A stretch of 64,000 nt of DNA from positions 1,932,501 through 1,996,500 of the forward strand of contig NZ_AP017470.1 in assembly GCF_016592575.1 (NCBI RefSeq), in the 5' to 3' direction. The translations under genes and the position numbers were made by a program. Source of the DNA: Thermotomaculum hydrothermale (GTDB lineage Bacteria > Acidobacteriota > Holophagae > Thermotomaculales > Thermotomaculaceae). Under the pieces are notes generated by a model that worked only from the letters and a program-made list of their open reading frames with translations, had not been told where the DNA came from and searched no databases. Shown here piece after piece: positions 26,244 to 33,268 of the stretch (its first letter is position 1; each line of letters starts with the position of its first letter).

Positions 26244-28195
26244 TCTATCTCCCTTAAAACAACCTTGGGATTTGACGCTGCCAACAATTCGTCAAATAGC
26301 GTTTTAAACTGCCAGACAGCTGTTTTGGGATAAACACTATATTTATTCTGCTGGAAAACTTTTACTTTAAATGTTTTAGAATCAAGTTTTGAGTATTCTG
26401 TTTTGTAAGAAAACCCGAGACGGCTTACAGTTTTTGCTTCCGGAAGGGTATTTATCTCAATATCTTCAGGGAGATGATAGGTAATTTCACATTTTTGTTG
26501 CTCAGGATATTTAAAAATAATCGGCGAATACCTTTTGTCAACGGCAAATGGATTTTCATCATACCTTGGAAACAATAAAGGCTTAAATATCAGGTTATCA
26601 CCTAATTCCTCAAACTCATAGGGGTAGGAAAAAGAGTATTCAACAATTAGAGGTTTATTATAAACCTTTAGATTTTTTAATTTAAAATCAATTAACTTAG
26701 CATCGTCACCAAATTGCTCTTGAATTGTTTGCTCAAAAATTTCTCTTATTTGCTTATCATTTAAAAACAATGCATAACTTTTCAAATTGTAACTTTCATA
26801 GAAATTCAAAGTTTCAGTTGCTTTCACTGTCATCTTTTCATCCCCTAATGTAACATCCATAACACTCTCACTTACCGCTTTATCTGCTGGCATATCTTTT
26901 ATTTTTTCAAAAGAAGCTCCGTTTTCACTAATAAAATAGATTTCAGTATTTCTGGCACCGTAAGGGATATACCCAAAAGGCAGCATCCCTTTGCCAGGAG
27001 CAAGGTAATAGCTTTTGCCTCCAACCTCAACCTTTAACAACCATTCTTCAAACTGACTTAATGTTCTCATTGTTCTCAAAAATTTCCCACTATCCCAGGG
27101 GACATATAGCCCAATACTTATCTTTGCGTCAGGAATTGCATTTTTTATAAAACAAAGGGTTAATAGATCAATTTGCAGTTCTGTAAGGTAAGGCAAGTTT
27201 ACAATCTTTTTCACCTTTATATCCGCCTTTGTAACCTTCTTTAAGTATTTTTTTGTTAAATTCTCTCTCTCAGATTTGCTTAACATATAAATAGACTTGT
27301 AATGAGTTACAACATAATCATATATATCCTTTAAAATCTGCTCATTGGTTTTTCCCTGTACCCCTATTTCATTTTTCAATATCTTCTTTATTGTCCTATT
27401 TGCTTTTAAAAATTTCCTGCCCTGGTAATCGAAAAAGTTAGTTGCTGTTTCCTGCCAATAATAACCGGGGTTAAGCATGTAAGAGGTGTAATAAAAAATA
27501 ATCTGCTCCCTCAATGAAGAATATGGGTAAGAATAATCTTCTTTGGGAAGCCCTGGAATATCGGTAAACACAATATTAACAATCTTTTTATCCTTCTGTT
27601 TATCTTCTGTAATCTTAGGACGCTGGTGCAAATTATCTCCAGTATATCCCCAGGTCATATACGAAGGGGCAATAAACTTCAATTCACATCTTTTAGTATA
27701 AACCTCACCCTGAGAATAAAATCTGTTTATTTCCCTTATGTAATCTTTAATTTTGGAAAAAGAATACTCAACTACAGAGCCTTCAACAAGAGAAGGGAAA
27801 GCAAAACTAATCTCTACTACTTTTTCTCCCCATTTCTTTGCAACATCTTTTTTTACAATATCAGCATCCTTTAATTTATAAATCTTTCCATCGGGAGACC
27901 AAACTATTGCTTTTAAGTCCTCTATCTTTTCCTTTTTAGGGTTGTAATAAATCTTTACATTTTTAAGGTCGTCAATCCCTTTTTTGGTAAAAACTTTAAA
28001 TTTCACATAGTACTCTTCTTTAGATTCTTTTTTTGTATAAGTATCATCTACCACAACCTTCCTTAAAATTACTATTGCATCTTTTCCACCCTTAAAAGGC
28101 TCAGGTTTTAAATTTTTGTCAGCATCGGTAATTTCCGCAACACTCTGAAATGCAAATAAAAAAAGAAAGAAAACAAAAAAAATTCCCTTTTTCAT
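26240..28195 (-). CDS. DUF3857 secreted protein, transglutaminase core apparently inactive
   Basis: 651-residue paralogue of the next gene with signal peptide (about 1-19, FQSVAE). It has the same DUF3857-then-transglutaminase layout: VKFKVFTKKGIDDLKNV at the N-terminal part, then EQILKDIYDYVVTHYKSIYM opening the core. The expected GDCKD catalytic segment reads NLPYLTELQIDLLTL and no matching His/Asp positions are evident, so the enzymatic triad seems lost. It likely serves as partner or adaptor of the active copy. GGAGG lies six bases before the ATG. First gene of the two-gene transcript. Confidence 0.7.
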   Translation of the reverse strand: MKKGIFFVFFLFLFAFQSVAEITDADKNLKPEPFKGGKDAIVILRKVVVDDTYTKKESKEEYYVKFKVFTKKGIDDLKNVKIYYNPKKEKIEDLKAIVWSPDGKIYKLKDADIVKKDVAKKWGEKVVEISFAFPSLVEGSVVEYSFSKIKDYIREINRFYSQGEVYTKRCELKFIAPSYMTWGYTGDNLHQRPKITEDKQKDKKIVNIVFTDIPGLPKEDYSYPYSSLREQIIFYYTSYMLNPGYYWQETATNFFDYQGRKFLKANRTIKKILKNEIGVQGKTNEQILKDIYDYVVTHYKSIYMLSKSERENLTKKYLKKVTKADIKVKKIVNLPYLTELQIDLLTLCFIKNAIPDAKISIGLYVPWDSGKFLRTMRTLSQFEEWLLKVEVGGKSYYLAPGKGMLPFGYIPYGARNTEIYFISENGASFEKIKDMPADKAVSESVMDVTLGDEKMTVKATETLNFYESYNLKSYALFLNDKQIREIFEQTIQEQFGDDAKLIDFKLKNLKVYNKPLIVEYSFSYPYEFEELGDNLIFKPLLFPRYDENPFAVDKRYSPIIFKYPEQQKCEITYHLPEDIEINTLPEAKTVSRLGFSYKTEYSKLDSKTFKVKVFQQNKYSVYPKTAVWQFKTLFDELLAASNPKVVLREIE

Positions 28196-28377
28196 GTGAC
28201 CTCCACAACTTTTAAATATAAAAATTATTTTAAAGAAGGGACTTAAAAATTCAAGTAAAAAATATGAACAATTTTTAAATTTTTAACACAGCTAAGAATC
28301 TGTAACAAAAAAGAATGAATTAAAACACTTATAAGCAAAAAACAAGAAAAAACACCGACAAAAAATTAAACCTTTTT

Positions 28378-28484
28378 CTAATTATAATACAAAAATTTTA
28401 CCAGCATTTCGGCAATTTGTTTATCTTCTGGTTCGGTGATTTTGATGTTGAAATGCCAGTCTTTTACAGGGAATTTTGAATAGA
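28378..28484 (-). pseudogene. Displaced 3' end of an ispD gene (ghost copy)
   Basis: On the minus strand this stretch reads in frame as an IspD C-terminus without a start: PVKDWHFNIKITEPED, KQIAEMLVKF, LYYN and a TAG stop. The real IspD ends PIKDWHFNIKITEPED, KETAEMLVKL, LQTE. It lies 3.37 kb from the intact gene in the same orientation, and the SIR2-like gene ends inside it. It is best explained as the original or foreign ispD 3' end separated by insertion of the intervening genes. Confidence 0.75.
28397..28471. repeat. Direct repeat, left copy (ispD 3' end)
   Basis: 75 bases matching 31765-31839 at 69 of 75 positions, same orientation. The differences respect the IspD reading frame (several are third-position changes), so the two copies probably diverged as functional alleles. 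Together they flank the SIR2/UDG island. Confidence 0.9.
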
Positions 28485-29390
28485 TTTAATTATTTCACCG
28501 TATGAACATTCATAGCTATTATCTTTTAACTTATAGGGTTTAATTGTTACCCCATAAGATTTTAAAAGAGAAAGTTTTGCTTTTTCTTGTTTCGTCTTTT
28601 TCTCTGAATTTTCAATATAGTGATAAACTGTTTTGCTAATGTTCTCTTTTTTCTGTCTAAGCTTTTCTTTATAAATAGTAAGCCACCATAAATCAATCTC
28701 TGTATAATCAAAAGAAAATCCAACTATGTGTACATCACAACCAAGAAAAAGGTCAACCCATGAATATTTTTCATAATTCTTTATTTCATTTATAGAAGCT
28801 TTAGGATTTGGAGAGAAAAAAGGAGAAATTATATTTTCGCCATCTTTTCTGGGGATTCCTGTTGTTAGATAATTCCTGATTTTCTGTATATAACCAACAT
28901 AATGCTCGTGTCCAAACGTAATACTATTAGGAACATCTGCTTCTCCATGAATATGCCACACAAACTTTTCCCCACATTTTCTTCTTCTAAACATACTGTA
29001 TTTTGTTTCTCTAAAAACATTTGCAGTTCTCATTTTTTCATTACTTTTAATGTTCTCATTTTTAGAATTTTCAATATTATAGTCATAATTTGTTGTTAAT
29101 ATGTGAGTTGCTCCTATATTGCAGAATTTCTCATGAAATTCATTAGGTTTTAAATTTTTAACCAAATTAGCAATTGTTCTCTTCAACTCTATTTCTTTAT
29201 TATTCTGTGATTTCATTGCCCTTATAGCAATTTCTTCAAAAAGCAAAGTAAAAGGTTTTTCTTTTTTATTCTTTATTACTTTTTGTAAGTTAATTTTCTT
29301 TATTAAATCGTCCAGCAAATTCTCCCAGGAATAGTTTGTTTTTAACCTATTGATACCATTACCCAATAGCAATACTTTATCTGTACTCAT
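28464..29390 (-). CDS. SIR2-like domain protein, putative defence NADase
   Basis: 308 residues, cytoplasmic. The SIR2_2-type Rossmann core is visible: VLLLGNGINRL at 6-16, LTTNYDYNIE with Asn101 and Asp103, HIHGE with His148, and DVHIVGFSFDYTEID near 225-240. Asn and His are the positions needed for NAD+ hydrolysis in ThsA-like effectors, so NADase activity is plausible. SIR2-domain proteins of this kind are frequent in antiphage systems (Thoeris, DSR and others), but no ThsB-type TIR partner or Argonaute is here. GGGGGAG precedes the ATG. Very A+T-rich and Lys/Asn/Ile-rich relative to neighbours. Its last codons lie in the ispD repeat, so its 3' end was formed at the junction or reaches into it. 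Confidence 0.72.
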   Translation of the reverse strand: MSTDKVLLLGNGINRLKTNYSWENLLDDLIKKINLQKVIKNKKEKPFTLLFEEIAIRAMKSQNNKEIELKRTIANLVKNLKPNEFHEKFCNIGATHILTTNYDYNIENSKNENIKSNEKMRTANVFRETKYSMFRRRKCGEKFVWHIHGEADVPNSITFGHEHYVGYIQKIRNYLTTGIPRKDGENIISPFFSPNPKASINEIKNYEKYSWVDLFLGCDVHIVGFSFDYTEIDLWWLTIYKEKLRQKKENISKTVYHYIENSEKKTKQEKAKLSLLKSYGVTIKPYKLKDNSYECSYGEIIKSIQNSL

Positions 29391-29553
29391 AAAACTCCCC
29401 CTTTATTAAGCATATTTAACTTCCAAACTAAAATTTGCTACCAAAGACTATATTTTACATCTCACAACCGTTAGAATCCGTTTTAGTTCAAGAATCTTTT
29501 TAGCCATGCATTAAATTTTTATCAATTATTCCTCTTTAATGTTTTTGCTTGAT

Positions 29554-29581
29554 TTAATATAAACATTAGAAAACCCATCAA
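29554..29581 (-). promoter_or_regulatory. Possible promoter of the SIR2-like gene
   Basis: Minus strand TTGATG (29581-29576), 16-base spacer, TATTAA (29559-29554), within the 228-base gap between the glycosylase and SIR2 genes. It would give a leader of about 155 bases. In A+T-rich DNA this can be chance. I saw nothing else definite in the gap. Confidence 0.25.
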
Positions 29582-29618
29582 GTATAAACAATCTTATAAC
29601 CTCAATATTTGCTTATTA

Positions 29619-30242
29619 TTAGATATTAGTATCATATAATTTTAACATTCCTTTAATAAAATCTTTTTTGCCACCATAGGAAGGATGACGAATGTAAATT
29701 ATTTCTTGAAAAGGGAATAATTGGCTTAATACTGCTTCACCAACCCTTCCAATAGCTGCAATCTTTTGAGGTTTAAAGATTTCATAAACCATTTTTAAGT
29801 ATTTTAGCCCCTCTTCAATTTCCTTTTCCCTTGGCTTTCTGTTACTTTCATCAACCCCTTTTTCATGTGGATGAAATGGAAAAGCATTCCATAAAATAGG
29901 TGCTGGTTTGTTGTATTCAATCAAAAAACTCCAGAGTATTGTTGCTGTGTTTTCTGAAACACTTTCTGATTCTTCATGGATTAGGTTAATTTTATCTCTT
30001 AATTTTTTGAATATTTCGTGTTGAGAATATCTTATTATAGTTTCACTTGTAAATGGAATTCCTGTCAACCGACATCCCCTGTATCCAGGAGCCTCACCAA
30101 CCAGGAGAATGCGCGAATTATTTTCTAAAAGATATTCAAAATATAACCTTAAATTATTAAGCATATATTCATTTTGATATGGATTAAATACTTCATTAGA
30201 TGATTTTTTATTTAACAACATTTCTAACAATTCATTTAACAC
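29619..30242 (-). CDS. Uracil-DNA-glycosylase-superfamily protein
   Basis: Predicted DNA glycosylase of 207 residues. Motif A ILLVGEAPGYRGCRLTGIPF (46-64) and the late RHPSYGG (184-190; His185) mark the UDG fold. Between them, ILWNAFPFHPH is characteristic of a widespread family annotated as uracil-DNA glycosylase. It lacks the N-terminal Fe-S cysteines of family 4/5 enzymes. It starts with GTG and overlaps the upstream Cys-rich gene by seven bases, so they are co-translated and probably act together. UDG-fold enzymes can remove modified bases from phage DNA (Brig1 is the described case); a repair role is the alternative. Confidence 0.75.
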   Translation of the reverse strand: MLNELLEMLLNKKSSNEVFNPYQNEYMLNNLRLYFEYLLENNSRILLVGEAPGYRGCRLTGIPFTSETIIRYSQHEIFKKLRDKINLIHEESESVSENTATILWSFLIEYNKPAPILWNAFPFHPHEKGVDESNRKPREKEIEEGLKYLKMVYEIFKPQKIAAIGRVGEAVLSQLFPFQEIIYIRHPSYGGKKDFIKGMLKLYDTNI

Positions 30243-30910
30243 CCTCTACTGCCTCCATAAAGATATTCAAGCTGCTTAATCCTAAAACCAGTTGATTTCT
30301 TCCCCCAGAAACAGTTTTGTTTTACCGGGCACTCATTACATATTTTATTTATCCTGCATCTCCCGGATTTAGTGGTAAGCATTTGCATAATTTTTTGCGT
30401 TTCTTTTTGATATTTTTTACTAATATTTTCATGTGAGTTTATTTTAGATTTTAAATTGTTAAGAATTCTATCCATATCATTTTTTATACTGGAATCACCC
30501 CAGCTTACAGGGACACCTCTTGCTTTATAATCTATATCAATGCACTTGTCTTTCGGCAAAAGGACTGATTCTGATGCAGAGAATCCTATTCTGGGATATT
30601 GAAAAGTATTTCCAACTTTAAAGTAACCTATAATTTTGTTTTTACTATCACCTGAAATATTTGTGTGCCGAGTATAAAAAATCACATACTTTTTGTATTT
30701 TGTAGGTTTGGAATTTTTAAGAAAATTTCTAACTTCGCGACAATGGCACCCATCATCGTAAGATAATGTTTCAAATTTAGGGTATTCGTAATGGCCAGTA
30801 TTTGTTGGATTACACATAAAGAAATCCCGGTGCATTACTTCCTTTGAGAATAAACAACAACCATTCGGCATATCAGGGAGTGAATTATAGTAAAACAAAA
30901 TCCAAATCAT
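30236..30910 (-). CDS. Cysteine-rich protein with endonuclease III-like Fe-S loop
   Basis: 224 residues, function not recognised with confidence. Near the C-terminus Cys185-x5-Cys191-x2-Cys194-x5-Cys200 (CRINKICNECPVKQNC) closely matches the [4Fe-4S] loop of endonuclease III/MutY (C-x6-C-x2-C-x5-C). The N-terminal half has five more Cys (18, 19, 33, 55, 57). The order FETLSYDDG, then YVIFYTRHTNIS, then IIGYFKVG resembles Nmad-type nucleotide-modification-associated domains; that is a weak similarity from memory. It directly precedes and overlaps the glycosylase gene. Possible roles are recognition of modified bases, or a base-modification enzyme. No HhH glycosylase core is evident. Confidence 0.5.
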   Translation of the reverse strand: MIWILFYYNSLPDMPNGCCLFSKEVMHRDFFMCNPTNTGHYEYPKFETLSYDDGCHCREVRNFLKNSKPTKYKKYVIFYTRHTNISGDSKNKIIGYFKVGNTFQYPRIGFSASESVLLPKDKCIDIDYKARGVPVSWGDSSIKNDMDRILNNLKSKINSHENISKKYQKETQKIMQMLTTKSGRCRINKICNECPVKQNCFWGKKSTGFRIKQLEYLYGGSRGC

Positions 30911-31050
30911 CTTATCATCCCTTTTTTAGTTAAAAGTCAAATTGTTATATATACCTTTACAACATAAAAAAGGTTAAAAAAACAACTCATATAAAATTGA
31001 ATTAGCACAAATTATGTCAAATATCCTTTAAAAATTAAAATCCTCACATT

Positions 31051-31509
31051 TCATTGCTTTGACTCTTGAATAGCTGCAATCTGTTCCTGGGCTCTCTTTC
31101 TAAATTCAAGCGGTGCTGCTATTTTATGAAAAGGCTCTTTTGTCCCCCCGGAACCAGTTATAATTATGGTTCCAAAATTTAATATCCTCCCCCAAATCCC
31201 TTGATTAACACTTATTGCTTCCACTTTAGTTAAAAGTATTTCAAGGGAATGTCTTCGAATAAACCCTACCTTTACAATAATTCTTTTGTTTGTCACAGCA
31301 AACTCCGAAGTGGAATATGTTATAAAAGAAAAAAGCCCTTGAAAAATAGCAAGCAGTATAAAAAACCAGCCAAACGGTGCTAACTTATTCATAAAAAAAA
31401 TAATGGCTATAAGCAAAAATAGCACTGACCAGATAAAAATAATCCAATGCAATTTTGCCTGATATACAAGTTTCTCTCCTGCCAAAAGATTTTTTTCAAT
31501 ATAACTCAT
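31051..31509 (-). CDS. bPH2 (DUF304) small membrane protein
   Basis: 152 residues with two membrane helices (about 23-43 and 47-66) followed by a bacterial PH-like domain: YSTSEFAVTNKRIIVKVGFIRRHSLEILLTKVEAISVNQ is the family signature. Its role is unknown; members are envelope proteins of the YdbS/YdbT kind. AGGAGGG lies six bases before the ATG. It is inside the segment bounded by the ispD repeats, but 140 bases upstream of the Cys-rich gene, so it may be an unrelated passenger. Confidence 0.75.
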   Translation of the reverse strand: MSYIEKNLLAGEKLVYQAKLHWIIFIWSVLFLLIAIIFFMNKLAPFGWFFILLAIFQGLFSFITYSTSEFAVTNKRIIVKVGFIRRHSLEILLTKVEAISVNQGIWGRILNFGTIIITGSGGTKEPFHKIAAPLEFRKRAQEQIAAIQESKQ

Positions 31510-31745
31510 ATTTTCCCTCCTGTTAGATAAACTAAACTTTATTTAAAATAAGAATTTTTTAGATATGCACCATTTGCTATTCTTTTATTTATTAGCAAGT
31601 GATAAATTTTACTTTTCGTAAAAAAATCAAACATCTTTCTGCACCTAATTCGATTTGTTTTTATATAAAGAATTCTAATACTTAACTAATAAAAAAGCAA
31701 ACGGTTTTTTTAAAAATTAGATAGGCTGGATTATAAATGAAATTA

Positions 31746-32435
31746 TTATTCAGTCTGTAATAACTTTACCAGCATTTCGGCAGTTTCTTTGTCTTCAGGT
31801 TCGGTGATTTTGATGTTGAAGTGCCAGTCTTTTATAGGGTAGGGGTTATAGCCGAATTCGGTTAGCATTGTGGATTCATCTGTGTAAAAGATATTTGATT
31901 TGTCAAAACAGTCTTTCAATATCCCAAGCCTTGCACCCTGCGGGGTTGTTACAGTTACAAGGTCTTTTCTTATTAGTGTTTCATAAAATCCGTCATCATT
32001 TAGCCTTCTTACCGTCCCGCTTATGGGGATAAAGGGCACGGCACAACCTGTTTCAGCAGTTTTTTCAATTATTTTTTTTACAACTTCCAAATTCAAAAAA
32101 GGCCTTACTCCGTCGTGAACAATTACAACCTTTGATTTGTCTTCTTCTTTTTCGTAGATAAAGTCAATGGCATTTTTAACAGAATGGAATCTCTCATTTC
32201 CCCCTTTAACCAGATAAACAGGAAAAGAAAAATAATTGGTTAAGTATTCGCATTCTTTTTTAAAATCACCTGGATATGTTAAGACACAGTACTGAGGTTT
32301 TATTTTAGAGAAAAAGCCTAATGTTAACTCAATAAGCCTTTTGTCCCCTATTTTTTCAAACTGCTTGGGATATGGCTTGCAAAACCTTCTCCCTATTCCC
32401 CCAGCCGTGACAATTAAAATGTAATTTCCTTCCAT
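31746..32435 (-). CDS. ispD: 2-C-methyl-D-erythritol 4-phosphate cytidylyltransferase
   Basis: Third step of the MEP isoprenoid pathway: CTP plus MEP gives CDP-ME. The nucleotidyltransferase start reads ILIVTAGGIGRRFCKPYPKQF (usual consensus AAGxGxRMG), with VVIVHDGVRPF for metal and substrate binding, and TTPQGARLGILKD. The C-terminal DWHFNIKITEPEDKETAEMLV is the substrate/dimer segment. The 229 residues are full length. SD GGAG lies five bases before the ATG. A diverged copy of its last 75 bases lies at 28397-28471. No ispF is adjacent, although the two often occur together. Confidence 0.92.
   Translation of the reverse strand: MEGNYILIVTAGGIGRRFCKPYPKQFEKIGDKRLIELTLGFFSKIKPQYCVLTYPGDFKKECEYLTNYFSFPVYLVKGGNERFHSVKNAIDFIYEKEEDKSKVVIVHDGVRPFLNLEVVKKIIEKTAETGCAVPFIPISGTVRRLNDDGFYETLIRKDLVTVTTPQGARLGILKDCFDKSNIFYTDESTMLTEFGYNPYPIKDWHFNIKITEPEDKETAEMLVKLLQTE
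31765..31839. repeat. Direct repeat, right copy (inside ispD 3' end)
   Basis: Partner of 28397-28471 (69/75 identical, same orientation). This copy is in the intact ispD reading frame. Confidence 0.9.
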
Positions 32436-32516
32436 AAAATCTCCAATAAGGCTTGTTTCTTTTTAGATTAACTATTTTTTTCTTTTAAATCAAGTGATAA
32501 GAGGGGATTTTAGGGG

Positions 32517-33260
32517 TTAAAAGACTTTTTTCGCTGTTTTTTTAAGGATAAAATCCCTGACAAATGCAGGCATACAGGATAAAAACCTTAGCACAAAATA
32601 AAAGAATTTCGGGAAAGCATACTCTTTTTTGTTTTTTTCAATTGCATACTCAATTTTGTTAAGGGCATAGTCTAACTCCATTAAAAATGGCATTTTGAAT
32701 TTATTTTTTGCAGTTAACGGGGTTTTTATAAAACCGGGCATTATGTTTATCACTTTAACATTGTGAAAATGCCCTAAGTTTCTCAATGATTCGCAGTATG
32801 AGTTTAACGCCCTTTTCGTTGATGAGTATGCAGTTGAAGAGGGGGAGGCAATGATTGAGGCAAGGGAAGAGATTACAACAGCCTTGCCCTTTTTGTTTTC
32901 AATCATTTTTTTAACAATTGGCTCTAAAAAGGCGTGTACCCCTAAAACATTTAAGTGGTAGGTTTTTTTAAAGGATTGAAAATCAGGCACCTCAAGGCCA
33001 TGCCCTGTTGAGGTGCCTGCATTTGCTATTGCAATGTCAATGAAATTTTCTTTCAAAATATCGTTTAGAATTTCCTGAAACTTCTCAAAATCAGTAATGT
33101 CAACAGGGTAAATATTCACCCTATCAGGGGCTAATTCTTTCAACTCTTCAAGCTTTTCCTTTCTCCTTGCAAATAGAAAAAGGGTGTGGCCTTTTTTTAT
33201 GTATCTTTTTGCAAGGCCATAGCCTATTCCACTTGAAGCCCCTGTAATTGCAATATTCAT
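32517..33260 (-). CDS. Short-chain dehydrogenase/reductase
   Basis: NAD(P)-dependent oxidoreductase of the classical SDR family, 247 residues. The cofactor motif TGASSGIG is at 7-14, NAG at about 78-80 (IANAGTS), the catalytic Ser in VISSLAS, and Tyr-x3-Lys as YSSTKRALNSY. The C-terminal part of about 40 residues is hydrophobic, as in membrane-associated SDRs acting on lipids. Substrate unknown. It starts eight bases after valS ends, and ispD follows in the same direction after 81 bases. Confidence 0.88.
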   Translation of the reverse strand: MNIAITGASSGIGYGLAKRYIKKGHTLFLFARRKEKLEELKELAPDRVNIYPVDITDFEKFQEILNDILKENFIDIAIANAGTSTGHGLEVPDFQSFKKTYHLNVLGVHAFLEPIVKKMIENKKGKAVVISSLASIIASPSSTAYSSTKRALNSYCESLRNLGHFHNVKVINIMPGFIKTPLTAKNKFKMPFLMELDYALNKIEYAIEKNKKEYAFPKFFYFVLRFLSCMPAFVRDFILKKTAKKVF

Positions 33261-33268
33261 AAACCCCC

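Noticed and set aside
31564-31600. Inverted repeat TTGCTA/TAGCAA upstream of the bPH2 gene
   Set aside because: Six-base arms with a 13-base A/T spacer in A+T-rich DNA can arise by chance, and no T-tract follows.
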